Below are positions 46,664 through 55,734 of a stretch of 64,000 nt of DNA, one piece after another. Source of the DNA: Acidobacteriota bacterium (GTDB taxonomy: Bacteria; Acidobacteriota; Blastocatellia; HR10); the NCBI GenBank assembly GCA_030550025.1, contig JAUQQC010000009.1, positions 1 to 64,000 on the forward strand, in the 5' to 3' direction. How positions within the stretch are numbered: the stretch's first letter is position 1; every line of letters begins with the position of its first letter. The notes beneath the pieces are model-generated. The model did not search any database and was not told the DNA's origin. It worked only from the letters and a program-made list of their open reading frames with translations. Both the position numbers and the translations under genes were made by a program.

Positions 46664-47737
46664 ATGAGAGTCGAACTGCGAGTTGAAGCGTGGCGAGCGT
46701 GGTTGGATGAGCGCCTGGGAACAGACGCCGTGCGCGAATTCCTTCGCCGGAAGGCCGTCCCGATCCATCGCCACACGATCTGGTATTACTTCGGTGGCAT
46801 GACGCTCTTCCTCTTCGTCGTGCAGGTCGTCACGGGCGCCCTCCTGTTGCTCTACTATCGGCCGAGCGCGGAGGCGGCGTTCGAGAGCGTACAGTTCATC
46901 ATGACGGAGGTCGAATTCGGTTGGCTGGTCCGTTCGATCCACAGTTGGTCGGCGAATCTGATGATCGCGACGCTCTTCATCCACATGTTCAGCGCGTACT
47001 TCATGAAGGCCTATCGGCCGCCGCGCGAGCTCACGTGGGTGAGCGGCACATTCCTGCTGCTTCTTGCGCTCGCTTTCGGCTTCAGTGGCTACTTGCTCCC
47101 GTGGAATAAGCTGGCCTTTTTCGCGACGAAGGTGGGGACGGATATCGCGGGAGATGTCCCGCTCGTTGGGCGGTTCCTCCTGAGATTTCTGCGCGGGGGG
47201 GAAGAAGTGACTGGGGCGACGCTCACGCGCTTCTTCGGCTTTCACGTCGCCATCTTGCCGGGCATGACGACGATCGTGCTGGCGCTCCATCTCATCCTCG
47301 TGCAGAAGCATGGGATGAGCGTTCCGCCGAGCCTGGAGGGGAAGAGCCTGAGGAAGATGCCGTTCTTCCCCAATTTCCTGTTGCGCGATCTCATCGGGTG
47401 GGTCTTGGCCATCGGCGCGCTGGCGGCTTTGGCGGCGCTCTTCCCTTGGGGATTGGGGGAGAAGGCCGATCCCTTCGCGCCCGCGCCAGCGGGGATCAAA
47501 CCCGAATGGTACTTCCTCTTCATGTTCCAAACGCTGCGGCTTCTTCCGGCAAAGGTCGGGATCGTGGAAGGGGAAGTGCTCGGCGTCACGATCTTTTTGC
47601 TGGGGGGGATCTTCTGGATGCTCGTCCCCTTCTTAGACAAGCCCGCCTCTGGTCGGCGGAGCCGCTTCTTCACCGGCGTGGGCGTCTTCCTCGTCCTCTA
47701 TCTTGTGATCATGACCATCTGGGGGTATCTCGTCTGA
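46664..47737 (+). CDS. Cytochrome b of a bc-type complex (fused b and subunit IV)
   Basis: 357 residues with about eight TM helices. The haem-ligand histidine pairs are visible in [17 protein letters not shown] and in [12 protein letters not shown] with [11 protein letters not shown]; the Q-site motif is KPEWYFLF. N- and C-terminal parts are in one protein, unlike the split b6/IV type. It works with the Rieske protein upstream and the nine-haem protein downstream. The ATG at 46664 is chosen, but the ribosome site is weak and a slightly longer N-terminus is possible. Confidence 0.93.
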   Translation: MRVELRVEAWRAWLDERLGTDAVREFLRRKAVPIHRHTIWYYFGGMTLFLFVVQVVTGALLLLYYRPSAEAAFESVQFIMTEVEFGWLVRSIHSWSANLMIATLFIHMFSAYFMKAYRPPRELTWVSGTFLLLLALAFGFSGYLLPWNKLAFFATKVGTDIAGDVPLVGRFLLRFLRGGEEVTGATLTRFFGFHVAILPGMTTIVLALHLILVQKHGMSVPPSLEGKSLRKMPFFPNFLLRDLIGWVLAIGALAALAALFPWGLGEKADPFAPAPAGIKPEWYFLFMFQTLRLLPAKVGIVEGEVLGVTIFLLGGIFWMLVPFLDKPASGRRSRFFTGVGVFLVLYLVIMTIWGYLV

Positions 47738-47751
47738 AGGGGGGAGGCATA

Positions 47752-49020
47752 ATGGCGTGTAAGTGGGGAATGCGACAATGGGCCGTCTTGACCCTGTTGC
47801 TCACGACATTCGGGGGATCCGGCGCGAATGTCGCTCGCGCGCAGAAGAAAGACTCCTGCGTCGAATGTCACGCGGCTTTGGAAGGACCACTTGCGGCTCC
47901 CGTCGAGGCGATGAACGAAGACGTCCACCGAGCGCGCGGATTTTCCTGCGCCGATTGTCATGGCGGGGATCCCTCGCGCGATGATCCGCTGGAGTCCATG
48001 GACCCGAGAAAGGGATTCCTCGCACGACCCTCGCCGCGCGCGATCCCGGCGCTCTGCGGCCGCTGCCACAGCGATGCCGAATTCATGAAACGATACAATC
48101 CCGCCCTGCGCGTGGATCAAGAGCGGGAATACTTCACGAGCGTTCACGGGAAGCGGCTTCGAGCCGGAGATGCGCGCGTGGCGACCTGTACGAGCTGTCA
48201 CGGCGCGCATGGGATTCGCCCTGCCCAGCATCCGCTTTCTCCCGTCTACCCCCTCCACGTGGCCGAGACGTGCGCGCGTTGTCATGCCGATGCCGCGTAC
48301 ATGAAAGAGTATCGAATCCCTTCCGACCAGTACGACCGGTACAAGCGGAGCGTCCACGCGCGCGCGCTTTACGAGCGGCAAGACCTCTCGGCGCCGACCT
48401 GCAACGATTGTCATGGGAATCATGGAGCGGTACCGCCCGGCGTCGCTTCGGTCGCGCATGTCTGCGGGCAATGCCACGTGCGGCAGTCCACGCTTTTTCA
48501 AGCGAGCCCGCATAAGGCGGCTTTCGATGCCATGCAACTGGCCGAATGCGTGTACTGCCATGGGAATCACGAGGTCCTTCCCCCCACAGACGAGATGATC
48601 GGGACGGGGGAGAAATCCGTATGCGTCTCTTGCCATCCTCCGGGGGATGCGGGGTATCAGGCGGCCGAGCGCATGCGCGCCTTGTTGGATGATCTCTCCC
48701 GCCATCTGGAACGCACTTTGGCGATCTTGGATCGCGCCGAGCGGGCGGGCATGGAGGTGAGTCGCGCGAAATTCGAGCTGAACGAGGCGCGCGACGCGCT
48801 CACGCACGCCCGCGTGCTCATCCACGCCTTCTCCGTGAAGGAACTGGAGAACGTCATCCGCCCGGGACTAGAGATCGCGCGACGGGGATACCAAGCGGGG
48901 GAGCGCGCTCTCGCCGAGTTGAACTATCGGCGCAAGGGGCTCGCCGTGTCGCTTCTGTTCATCCTCTTCCTCGCCTTCTTGCTCTATCTGAAAGTTCGAG
49001 AGATCGAAGGGGCCAGCTGA
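47752..49020 (+). CDS. Nonahaem cytochrome c, C-terminally membrane-anchored
   Basis: 422 residues. A signal peptide (about 8-30), nine CxxCH motifs (CVECH, CADCH, CGRCH, CTSCH, CARCH, CNDCH, CGQCH, CVYCH and CVSCH between about 36 and 290), then a long helical region and one TM helix (about 398-415). It follows cytochrome b after 14 bases with GGGGGGAGG as ribosome site and so replaces cytochrome c1 as the electron acceptor of the complex. Such Rieske/b/multihaem complexes are known in several deep-branching phyla. Confidence 0.88.
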   Translation: MACKWGMRQWAVLTLLLTTFGGSGANVARAQKKDSCVECHAALEGPLAAPVEAMNEDVHRARGFSCADCHGGDPSRDDPLESMDPRKGFLARPSPRAIPALCGRCHSDAEFMKRYNPALRVDQEREYFTSVHGKRLRAGDARVATCTSCHGAHGIRPAQHPLSPVYPLHVAETCARCHADAAYMKEYRIPSDQYDRYKRSVHARALYERQDLSAPTCNDCHGNHGAVPPGVASVAHVCGQCHVRQSTLFQASPHKAAFDAMQLAECVYCHGNHEVLPPTDEMIGTGEKSVCVSCHPPGDAGYQAAERMRALLDDLSRHLERTLAILDRAERAGMEVSRAKFELNEARDALTHARVLIHAFSVKELENVIRPGLEIARRGYQAGERALAELNYRRKGLAVSLLFILFLAFLLYLKVREIEGAS

Positions 49021-49023
49021 GCC

Positions 49024-49857
49024 TCACTTCACCCGCACAGGCGTCGAGCTGGCGCGGAACAGCTCCTCTTCCGGAAGCGCGAGGACCTCATCGGCCGACA
49101 GAGCCGTCCAGCTCGGCCAGCGTCGCCCCGGCTCCAGCAGCACGTAGTTGTAGACGCGATCGTTGCGAATGAAGCGCACGAAGGGCGCACCGTGAAATCC
49201 GAGCGTCCCTCGACCCGGCGTCGCCCCGACGAGCGCCATCACGGCATCAATCACGCAGCCGGCATCCTCCGGAACGATGGCCTGCGTGCCCCAGGCTTCG
49301 GCGAAATCGAGGAAGGTCGAGCGGAAGTGTTCGACGAGGCGCGCGCCGAAGACCAATCCCCCACAGCGCTCGCCGTGAAAATTCTCCGCCTGAAGGAGTA
49401 GCGATTCCAGAAGCGCCTGACGGTTGGCCGGCCGTCCGATCTGCTCGTTGCGCGCCGCATAGATCGCGTCGCGGCTGCGAAAATATGGCTTCACGTCCAC
49501 AACGGGCGTGCCATCTACGAGATCCAACCGATCCACGTAGAGGCATGTCCCCTCGATCCGCTCGATTCGCGCCGCCGTCAGGGCGATGGGATTCGGACGC
49601 GTGGGCGAGCGCACGGCGAAGACTCCGTGCAGGCCCGCTTCGCTTTTGTCGCTCACGCCGCGCGGCGTCACCAGCAACCGCGTGCGATCGGCTTCGTGCA
49701 ACCATGCCAGAATCCACACGTGCGTATGCTTCTCCAGATGCCGCAGCCCGTCGGCGAATTCCGGAAAGATCTCGACCTGAGCGGGAACGCCAAAGGTCGG
49801 CATCGCCTGCCGATCGGTAATCGGACTCCGCACGACGCCAATGGGCGTGAGCACCAT
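49024..49857 (-). CDS. TrmO (TsaA/YaeB)-like domain fused to an FmdE-like domain
   Basis: 277 residues. Residues 1-130 match the TsaA/TrmO family, which N6-methylates threonylcarbamoyl-adenosine in tRNA: TPIGVVRSP, VEIFPEFADGLRHLEKHTHVWIL and SPTRPNPIALT. Residues 150-245 resemble FmdE, the zinc-binding subunit-like domain of formylmethanofuran dehydrogenase: FHGERCGGLVFG, with the usual HGHxCPG loop changed to HGERCGG, then EDAGC. The ATG at 49857 has AAGGAGC upstream and avoids overlap with the ribonucleotide reductase gene. The fusion partner's role is unknown. Confidence 0.78.
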   Translation of the reverse strand: MVLTPIGVVRSPITDRQAMPTFGVPAQVEIFPEFADGLRHLEKHTHVWILAWLHEADRTRLLVTPRGVSDKSEAGLHGVFAVRSPTRPNPIALTAARIERIEGTCLYVDRLDLVDGTPVVDVKPYFRSRDAIYAARNEQIGRPANRQALLESLLLQAENFHGERCGGLVFGARLVEHFRSTFLDFAEAWGTQAIVPEDAGCVIDAVMALVGATPGRGTLGFHGAPFVRFIRNDRVYNYVLLEPGRRWPSWTALSADEVLALPEEELFRASSTPVRVK

Positions 49858-49876
49858 GGGCGCGCTCCTTGCGCGC

Positions 49877-51658
49877 TCAGATGCGACATTCTTCGGGATC
49901 GCATCGAGAGGCGTAGTCATAGTGATGTGCTTCCTCGTCAAGACCCAGCTCCAAGACCTGCGCCGACTTGCTGCCGTAGCGGTAGATCGTGATCCCTTTC
50001 AATCCCAACTCCCATGCGCGCCAGTAGGCCCGGGCGACATCCTCGACCGTCGCTTCTTCGGGCAGGTTGATCGTCTTGGAGACCGAATTGTCCACGGCGC
50101 GTTGGAAAGCCGCTTGGATCTGGAGATGGCGGTCGGGAGAGATCTCCAGAGCCGTCACGAAGAGCCGTCGGAGCTCCTCCGGGATATGGGCGATGTCGCA
50201 CAATCGCCCTCGTGCGAGAACGGCCTCCAGTACTTCGTCCGCTTTGAGTCCATAGCGCTCCAGGTATTCGAGGAAGAGGGGATTCACTTCGTACAGCGTC
50301 TGCCCGCCGAGCACATGCGTGCGCCGATAGGCCAGGGCGAAAAGCGGCTCGATGCTCGCGCTCGTCTCGGCGATGATGCTGATCGTTCCCGTCGGAGCGA
50401 TGGCTGTGAGCGTGGCGTTGCGCACTCGCCGATTTCGCGCTTCGTGTACGCTCCCCTTCCAGTTTGGGAAGACGCCGCGCTCCTCCGCCAGTTCGATCGA
50501 GGTCGCCAACGCTTCTTCGGCGATCACCCGCATCAGCCGTTCGGCCAACTCCACGGCGTCGTCCGAATCATAGGAGATGCCGAGTCGAATGAGCATCTCG
50601 GCGAAGCCCATCACGCCGAGACCGATCTTTCGATTCCCGCGCGTCATGCGCTCGATCTCCGGGATCGGATACCGATTCACTTCGATGACGTCATCGAGGA
50701 AGCGCACGGCCTTTCGAACGGTCTCCCGCAGCTTCTCCCAATCCACCTCCGTTCGCCCATCGCGCTCGCGCAACATGTGCTTCAAGTTGATCGAGCCCAG
50801 GTTGCACGACTCGTAGGGGAGCAAGGGGATCTCCCCGCATGGATTCGTCGCCTCAATGGGGCCAAGGTGCGGCGTCGGATTCGCGCGGTTGATGGCATCG
50901 AGGAAGAGCAGTCCGGGGTCGCCCGTCTGCCACGCCGCGCGCGCGATCTCCTCGAAGACGCGCCGAGCGTTCAATCGGCCGACGACGCGCTCGGTCCGCG
51001 GGTTAATCAGCTCGTAATCGTCGCCTCGACGAGCCGCCTCCATGAAGGCATCGGTCACGGCGACGGAGATGTTGAAGTTCTGAAGGGCTCGCTCCTCTCG
51101 CTTGGCCGTGATGAACTCTAAGATGTCCGGATGATCCACGCGCAAGACGCCCATGTTCGCCCCGCGCCGCTTCCCCCCTTGCTTGATGTGTTCGGTCGCG
51201 CTGTCGAAGATCTTCATGAACGAGACAGGCCCGGAGGCCTCTCCTCCCGTCGAGGCCACGACATCTCCCTTCGGGCGCAATCGAGAGAAGGAGAAGCCCG
51301 TGCCGCCGCCCGTGCGCTGCACAAGCGCCATCTGCTTTACGGCCTCGAAGATCTCTTCCATCGTATCCCCGACCGGGAGCACGAAGCAGGCGCTCAATTG
51401 TCCAAGGGGCGTACCAGCATTCATCAATGTGGGGCTATTGGGGAGGAAATCGCGCGAGGTGAGCAGCTCGTGGAACGTCTCCTCCCACCGTCGGGCGCGC
51501 TCGGCCGTTCCCAATAAAAGCTCCGCTTCGGCGATGGCTCGCGCCACGCGCGCGAAGAGTTCCTCAGGGGTCTCCACAAGGCGACGCTCGGCATCCCGCC
51601 GCAGATAGCGGGCCTCCAAAACCCGACGGGCATTCGGCGAAAGCGGCAACTCCGCCAT
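49877..51658 (-). CDS. nrdJ: Adenosylcobalamin-dependent (class II) ribonucleotide reductase
   Basis: Makes deoxyribonucleotides without oxygen, using coenzyme B12 to form the thiyl radical. 593 residues: NSPTLMNAGTPLGQLSACFV, QRTGGGTGFSFSRLRPKGD, STGGEASGPVSFMKIFD, the active-site segment NPCGEIPLLPYESCNLGS, and a C-terminal Cys pair (RCDPEECRI) for re-reduction. No nrdB-like radical-generating subunit is needed or present. It is a short form without an ATP-cone. The ribosome site is weak. Confidence 0.93.
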   Translation of the reverse strand: MAELPLSPNARRVLEARYLRRDAERRLVETPEELFARVARAIAEAELLLGTAERARRWEETFHELLTSRDFLPNSPTLMNAGTPLGQLSACFVLPVGDTMEEIFEAVKQMALVQRTGGGTGFSFSRLRPKGDVVASTGGEASGPVSFMKIFDSATEHIKQGGKRRGANMGVLRVDHPDILEFITAKREERALQNFNISVAVTDAFMEAARRGDDYELINPRTERVVGRLNARRVFEEIARAAWQTGDPGLLFLDAINRANPTPHLGPIEATNPCGEIPLLPYESCNLGSINLKHMLRERDGRTEVDWEKLRETVRKAVRFLDDVIEVNRYPIPEIERMTRGNRKIGLGVMGFAEMLIRLGISYDSDDAVELAERLMRVIAEEALATSIELAEERGVFPNWKGSVHEARNRRVRNATLTAIAPTGTISIIAETSASIEPLFALAYRRTHVLGGQTLYEVNPLFLEYLERYGLKADEVLEAVLARGRLCDIAHIPEELRRLFVTALEISPDRHLQIQAAFQRAVDNSVSKTINLPEEATVEDVARAYWRAWELGLKGITIYRYGSKSAQVLELGLDEEAHHYDYASRCDPEECRI

Positions 51659-51702
51659 GGCTTGTCTATCTTACCGCTTTCGCCCTTTTGCGGCAATCGG
51701 TC

Positions 51703-51912
51703 TCACCCCTTCGCGTCGAGCCATTCGTTCAGCTCTCGAACGAGCCGTTCAATGGCCGCCGCATCGTATCCCTTCTCCCGCGCGTTCTCCTCAAGTGTCC
51801 CCCACGACGGTTCGCCGCATTCCAAGCAGCGAATCCCCTTCTGCTGCAGGAATCGAACCGACTCCGGATATCGGGAGACCAACTCTTCGATCGTGATGTC
51901 CTTCGTGATCAT
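51703..51912 (-). CDS. DUF1858-domain protein
   Basis: 69 residues. ITKDITIEELVSRYPESVRFLQQKGIRCLECGEPSWGTL matches the DUF1858 fold found at the N-terminus of hybrid cluster-associated and ScdA-like proteins, with its CxxC pair (CLEC). These small proteins are often encoded near anaerobic redox genes. It lies 6 bases after the haem protein gene (DUF3365) and upstream of ribonucleotide reductase, all on one strand. Function unknown. Confidence 0.78.
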   Translation of the reverse strand: MITKDITIEELVSRYPESVRFLQQKGIRCLECGEPSWGTLEENAREKGYDAAAIERLVRELNEWLDAKG

Positions 51913-51918
51913 AGCGGC

Positions 51919-52548
51919 TCAGTTCTCCGGGCTGAGGGGGATTTTGACGCTCACGGCTCCCCGCACGTCGCCGGAGCGATACCCAGTCGCTCGATCCTCG
52001 GGATACTTCTCGGCCAAGATCGCCCGCACCGAGGAGGGGATCGCTTCCTTCGGTCCGTGGCAGGTGATGCACATCGGGCCGACGAGGATCGGCCTCATGT
52101 AGCGGAGATACCGTCGGCCATCCTCGCGCACGACCTCGAAGGATTCGTCCGCGAGCGCGCGCGCGCGATGCTGCTGCTCGAATTCCTCGAGCTTGCGCCG
52201 CTCGTACTCGTCGGGGATGTCCTTCGGATTACGGTACCGCAAGCTCACCCGTCGGATCGAGACCCCCGTTCGCGCTTCGATCTCCCGCGGGATCTCTTGC
52301 GCGATCTCCGAACAGACGCGCACAGCGCCCTCGTAGCCGCCCTTCTCCAACTCCGCCGTGAGGAGCCCCCGAACCTTCTCCAACAACTCGTCTGCGAGCC
52401 GCCGCGCTTGGCGAAGCGCGGATTCCACGGATTCCTCTTGTGCCGCGCCTCCCGGCAGCTTGTCGAAATCAGCGCGCGGAGAGGCCGCGTTCATCCAGGT
52501 GAAGAACCCTATCAGGGCAGTAAGAGCGAAAAGCTTCGCCACCCACAT
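51919..52548 (-). CDS. Exported DUF3365 (Tll0287-like) monohaem protein
   Basis: 209 residues. A signal peptide or TM anchor (about 1-22), then a PAS-like sensor-type domain with YRNPKDIPDEYE and one haem c motif in GPMCITCHGP, ending KYPEDRATGYRSGDVRGAVSV as in the Tll0287-like family. Such domains act as redox or ligand sensors. This one has no output domain, so it is either an electron carrier or a soluble sensor partner. GGAGGAGGG precedes the ATG. Confidence 0.83.
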   Translation of the reverse strand: MWVAKLFALTALIGFFTWMNAASPRADFDKLPGGAAQEESVESALRQARRLADELLEKVRGLLTAELEKGGYEGAVRVCSEIAQEIPREIEARTGVSIRRVSLRYRNPKDIPDEYERRKLEEFEQQHRARALADESFEVVREDGRRYLRYMRPILVGPMCITCHGPKEAIPSSVRAILAEKYPEDRATGYRSGDVRGAVSVKIPLSPEN

Positions 52549-52659
52549 ATCCCTCCTCCAGAGGAGGTCTGCCGCTCCTTCATGACGCGCGCGAATGAAA
52601 CGTGACGAGAGCGCTCGAAGAGTCCAGCGGGGGGATGATCTCCCCCCACTGCGTTGCGC

Positions 52660-53115
52660 TCACTTCACCTTCAATTTGATCTCCTTGCGCTTGGCCTCTT
52701 CGGCCTTAGGCAGCCGAATCTCCAAGATCCCATCCTTATACGTCGCTTCCGCCTTCTCGATGTTCACCTTCACCGGCAGATCGATCGTGCGCGAGAATCG
52801 GCCATACGTCCGCTCGGCGCAATAGTAGTCGGCCTCTTTCACCTCCTCCTCGCGCTTGATCTCACCCGAGAGCGTGATCGCATCCTCGGTCAGTTCGATG
52901 TTGATGTCATCTCGGCTCATTCCCGGCAATTCGGCCTTGAGCACGATCTCATCGTCCTTCTCGTACATGTCCACAGCAGGCGCGAAGACGCGCGTGATCT
53001 CTCGCGCCCGGCGCGGGGCCGGGAATTCCCGCTCGAAGATCTCATCAAAGAGGCGATCAATCTCCCGTCGAAACATCTCCAATTCGCGGAATGGCCTCCA
53101 TCGAACGAGTGCCAT
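52660..53115 (-). CDS. Small heat-shock protein (Hsp20 / alpha-crystallin)
   Basis: 151 residues. The alpha-crystallin domain covers about residues 45-145 (VFAPAVDMYEKDDEIVLKAELPGM, then FSRTIDLPVKVNIEKAEATYKDGILEIRLPKAEE). ATP-independent holdase chaperone in the cytoplasm. AAGGAGGAGAACGCC before the ATG. It has no CIRCE-like inverted repeat in its 150-base upstream region that I can see. Confidence 0.93.
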   Translation of the reverse strand: MALVRWRPFRELEMFRREIDRLFDEIFEREFPAPRRAREITRVFAPAVDMYEKDDEIVLKAELPGMSRDDINIELTEDAITLSGEIKREEEVKEADYYCAERTYGRFSRTIDLPVKVNIEKAEATYKDGILEIRLPKAEEAKRKEIKLKVK

Positions 53116-53271
53116 AGGCGTTCTCCTCCTTCCTCGAGGGTTTCTTGAGGCCCGCTTCCTTGGGCCTGAATCCCGAACCGGAACGTTCGCGCTCCAGCTC
53201 GGCGTCTACACCGTAATGATCCACGAAGACGGCTGCGGTTTCATTCCTTCGGGATGAACCGCGCCGCCGGA

Positions 53272-53709
53272 TTATGGACTCCGCGGGAAAGGGCCGCGCA
53301 TGAAGCTGCGACTGAGACGAGCCGCTCGCGCTTGAATCTCAGCGATCGCTTTCGGGGAATCCGCCGTGATCTCCACTTCGACGCCGTTCTCCCGATGGGC
53401 GACCTTCATTCGTGCCCCTTCGACCGCCGCAGGACACGCCTGTTGATGACGAGGACCGGCTTGAGCGAACATCTGTTCGTGAGCCGTGCAGTGGGTTTGA
53501 ATCCGTCGGACGAACGCCGGATCATCGCTTGTGAGGCGAATTCGCACGCCCTTCTCGATGTTCGTGACCTCGCGCGTGACCGCCCACAGCAACATCGGGC
53601 ACGTCGGAGATCCACGGCGCGGCGGCTGCTGCGGGAGAACGGGCAGCGCTACTCCGATCGAAAAGCCCACGGCGATCGCGCCCATTGTTAGGGAACCTTT
53701 CGTTCGCAC
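53272..53709 (-). CDS. Exported protein with an internal two-fold repeat
   Basis: 145 residues, not recognised. An N-terminal signal peptide-like segment (SLTMGAIAVGFSIGVALPVLPQ) is followed by two similar halves: GVRIRLTSDDPAFVRRIQ and GVEVEITADSPKAIAEIQ, each about 18 residues. This suggests a duplicated small domain that could bind a metal (three Cys and several His) or a small ligand. The GTG at 53709 has AAGGAGGTGG upstream. It has its own promoter facing away from the Hsp20-like gene. Confidence 0.6.
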   Translation of the reverse strand: MRTKGSLTMGAIAVGFSIGVALPVLPQQPPRRGSPTCPMLLWAVTREVTNIEKGVRIRLTSDDPAFVRRIQTHCTAHEQMFAQAGPRHQQACPAAVEGARMKVAHRENGVEVEITADSPKAIAEIQARAARLSRSFMRGPFPRSP

Positions 53710-53733
53710 ACCCACCTCCTTCGGCTCGGGAAG

Positions 53734-53761
53734 GATATACCGTCCTTCAAACCTTTGTCAA
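53734..53761 (-). promoter_or_regulatory. Promoter of the two-fold-repeat secreted protein
   Basis: On the minus strand TTGACA (53761-53756) and TATATC (53739-53734) are 16 bases apart, about 25 bases from the GTG at 53709. Confidence 0.5.
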
Positions 53762-53794
53762 CGTCGTCTTGAGGACTGATCGAACGTCCTCGCA

Positions 53795-53824
53795 TTGCCT
53801 CCCCCTTCCCCGGTGGCCTAAAAT
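53795..53824 (+). promoter_or_regulatory. Promoter of the DUF2934-Hsp20 gene
   Basis: TTGCCT (53795-53800) and TAAAAT (53819-53824), 18 bases apart, 33 bases before the ATG. Divergent from the neighbouring promoter. Confidence 0.45.
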
Positions 53825-53856
53825 TGACGTGCGCTCTTTGATGAGGAGGGATCGAA

Positions 53857-54360
53857 ATGGCCGTCGTTCGCATTCATCCGTATTCATCGTCCATCCGCGA
53901 GGAAGCCGATCGGATTCGGGCTCGCATCGCCGAACGGGCGTATGAGTTGGCCGCGCAGCGCGGATATGCACCGGGACATGAATTGGACGATTGGCTGGCG
54001 GCTGAGGGCCAGCTGGTTTGGAAGCCGGAGCTGCGCCTGGAGGAGCATCCGCACGAATTCGTCTTGAAATTCCGGCTTCCTGGAGTCCGAGCCGCAGACG
54101 TGCGCGTCTTGACTGAGGCCGAGCGCGTTCTCCTTCTCGGAGAAGCGCGCCTTGAGAGCGTAGCCGAGGGCGTGCGCGTCCACGGCGATGAATTCCGCTA
54201 TGGGTCCATCTTCCGCGAGGTGTGGCTCCCACAGCCCGTGGATCCGACGCGCGCGCGAGCCCGTTTGAGCGATGGTGTGCTCACGGTGACGCTGCCTAAG
54301 CCCAAGGCCGAACGGCCTCTTCCTCGCCCGAAACGTTCGCGCCGAGAGAGCGCGGCCTAG
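53857..54360 (+). CDS. DUF2934 domain fused to an Hsp20-type domain
   Basis: 167 residues. The N-terminal IAERAYELAAQRGYAPGHEL with DDWLAAEGQL (about 23-52) matches DUF2934, a short helical module. It is followed by an alpha-crystallin fold (EEHPHEFVLKFRLPGVRAADV to ARARLSDGVLTVTLPKPK, about 60-155) and a basic tail. The second domain is probably an sHSP-like holdase; DUF2934 is of unknown function and is often attached to Hsp20 in Acidobacteria and Deltaproteobacteria. GAGGAGGGATCG is the ribosome site. Confidence 0.8.
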   Translation: MAVVRIHPYSSSIREEADRIRARIAERAYELAAQRGYAPGHELDDWLAAEGQLVWKPELRLEEHPHEFVLKFRLPGVRAADVRVLTEAERVLLLGEARLESVAEGVRVHGDEFRYGSIFREVWLPQPVDPTRARARLSDGVLTVTLPKPKAERPLPRPKRSRRESAA

Positions 54361-54370
54361 GAGGGACAGT

Positions 54371-54676
54371 ATGGCGCTTGTCGAAGTCAGCGTCGTTCCC
54401 GTCGGGACCGGGACGCCCAGCCTGGGCGATCATATTGCCGCGGCCGTTCGCGTGCTGGAGAAGGCCGGGGTCTCGTATGAGATCTCCCCCATGGGGACGT
54501 TGTTTGAGGGGGAGCTCAAAGACGTCTTCTCCCTTGCCCGCAAGATGCACGAAGCGGCTTTTCGTCACGGCGCGCAACGCGTCATCACGACGATCACCAT
54601 TGACGATCGCCGGGACAAGAGCGTGACGATGCGCAGTAAGGTCGCCTCGGTCAAAAGGCGGCTCGCGCGAAAATGA
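54371..54676 (+). CDS. MTH1187/YkoF-like thiamine-binding family protein
   Basis: 101 residues of the MTH1187/DUF77 family: LVEVSVVPVGTGTPSLGDHI, VSYEISPMGTLFEGELKDVF and ARKMHEAAFRHGAQRVITTI. Ferredoxin-like proteins that bind thiamine or related pyrimidines in some members. It lies 10 bases after the Hsp20-like gene with GGAGGGACAGT and is probably co-transcribed. Confidence 0.85.
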   Translation: MALVEVSVVPVGTGTPSLGDHIAAAVRVLEKAGVSYEISPMGTLFEGELKDVFSLARKMHEAAFRHGAQRVITTITIDDRRDKSVTMRSKVASVKRRLARK

Positions 54677-54750
54677 AGTCCCTCAGCCCCTGGAGCACGC
54701 TCGCGGCGGTCTCTGAGAGCGGATGGGGTCCTCCGCGATCGTGAGAGCAC

Positions 54751-55731
54751 TCATCGCGCATTCTCGCGCCACGCGATCCGGAACTTCCCGACGAGGACCT
54801 CTCGGTGATCCGATCGAGCATTGGGCCGAATGCCGAGCTGTCCGAACCCGTAGAAGAACCCATCGGCTCCCCTCACCATTGGAGTGAGACGGCCCGTTGT
54901 GTCCACTTCACATTGCTCTCCGCGATCGTTCAAGAGGACCAGGGACGTGCGACGCGTCTTCGGATCCACACGATTCACGATGATCGCTTCATCCCCCGTG
55001 AATGCAGCATGGATGTGTTCGAAGCCTCCTGAGACTTTCAGCCATGTCTTCTTCGGACCGAGGGCTTCGATCTCCCCACCCGGCTTGACCAGCAGCAACC
55101 GTCCGGCTCCATCCGAGAGCACATGCGCTTCCGACTCGAGAGCTTCGGAGAGAACGCGCTCGGACATTCTCTCGCCATCCGCGGAGAACGTCCGAAGGAC
55201 GCTCACCCCCTCGCCCTTCTCTGTCCAAACCGTTCCGATGACGCCGATGTTCGATCCAAGCCGCAGGAGCCGAGGATTCCCCAGCCCATCGAGCATTACC
55301 GTGCGCCGGAGGTCTCCAGATGTCTCAAAGATCAGCAGAGCGCTTTGCCAACGCCCTTTGTGCCATTGAGCGGTGGCGTAAACTCGGCCCTCCGAATACA
55401 TGGACGAGGTGATACGCGTCCACTGTGCTTCTTCGGGAACAGCAGATGGTCGTTCGAAAACCCGGATCAACGTCCCATGTGGGTCGTAGCTCGCGAGGAA
55501 CGCTCGCACCCGTTGCCCATCGCCCTCCGGTTGCCAGGACGAAAAGCTCACATACATGGTCCCACGCTCGTCCACGACCACGGCGAGGTCTTTAATGCCC
55601 GCTGATCCGGGAACGGGCAGGGAAAGACGATGAGAGGAGACCATCTCCACCGCGCATCCTTGCGGCGGGGTAGCCCAAGCCGTAGACGCGAGAAGACCGA
55701 CGACACAGGTCGCCAAAATGACCTTCCTCAT
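54751..55731 (-). CDS. Exported beta-propeller-like protein
   Basis: 326 residues. A signal peptide (about 1-20, ending TAWA) is followed by beta strands spaced like a six-bladed propeller: KDLAVVVDERGTMYVSFSS, RVRAFLASYDPHGTLI, GRWQSALLIFETSGDL, RLLLVKPGGEIEAL. No catalytic motif is recognisable. It is encoded 3 bases downstream of a small Cys-rich secreted protein, so the two are made together and may bind each other. Confidence 0.68.
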   Translation of the reverse strand: MRKVILATCVVGLLASTAWATPPQGCAVEMVSSHRLSLPVPGSAGIKDLAVVVDERGTMYVSFSSWQPEGDGQRVRAFLASYDPHGTLIRVFERPSAVPEEAQWTRITSSMYSEGRVYATAQWHKGRWQSALLIFETSGDLRRTVMLDGLGNPRLLRLGSNIGVIGTVWTEKGEGVSVLRTFSADGERMSERVLSEALESEAHVLSDGAGRLLLVKPGGEIEALGPKKTWLKVSGGFEHIHAAFTGDEAIIVNRVDPKTRRTSLVLLNDRGEQCEVDTTGRLTPMVRGADGFFYGFGQLGIRPNARSDHREVLVGKFRIAWRENAR

Positions 55732-55734
55732 GGC

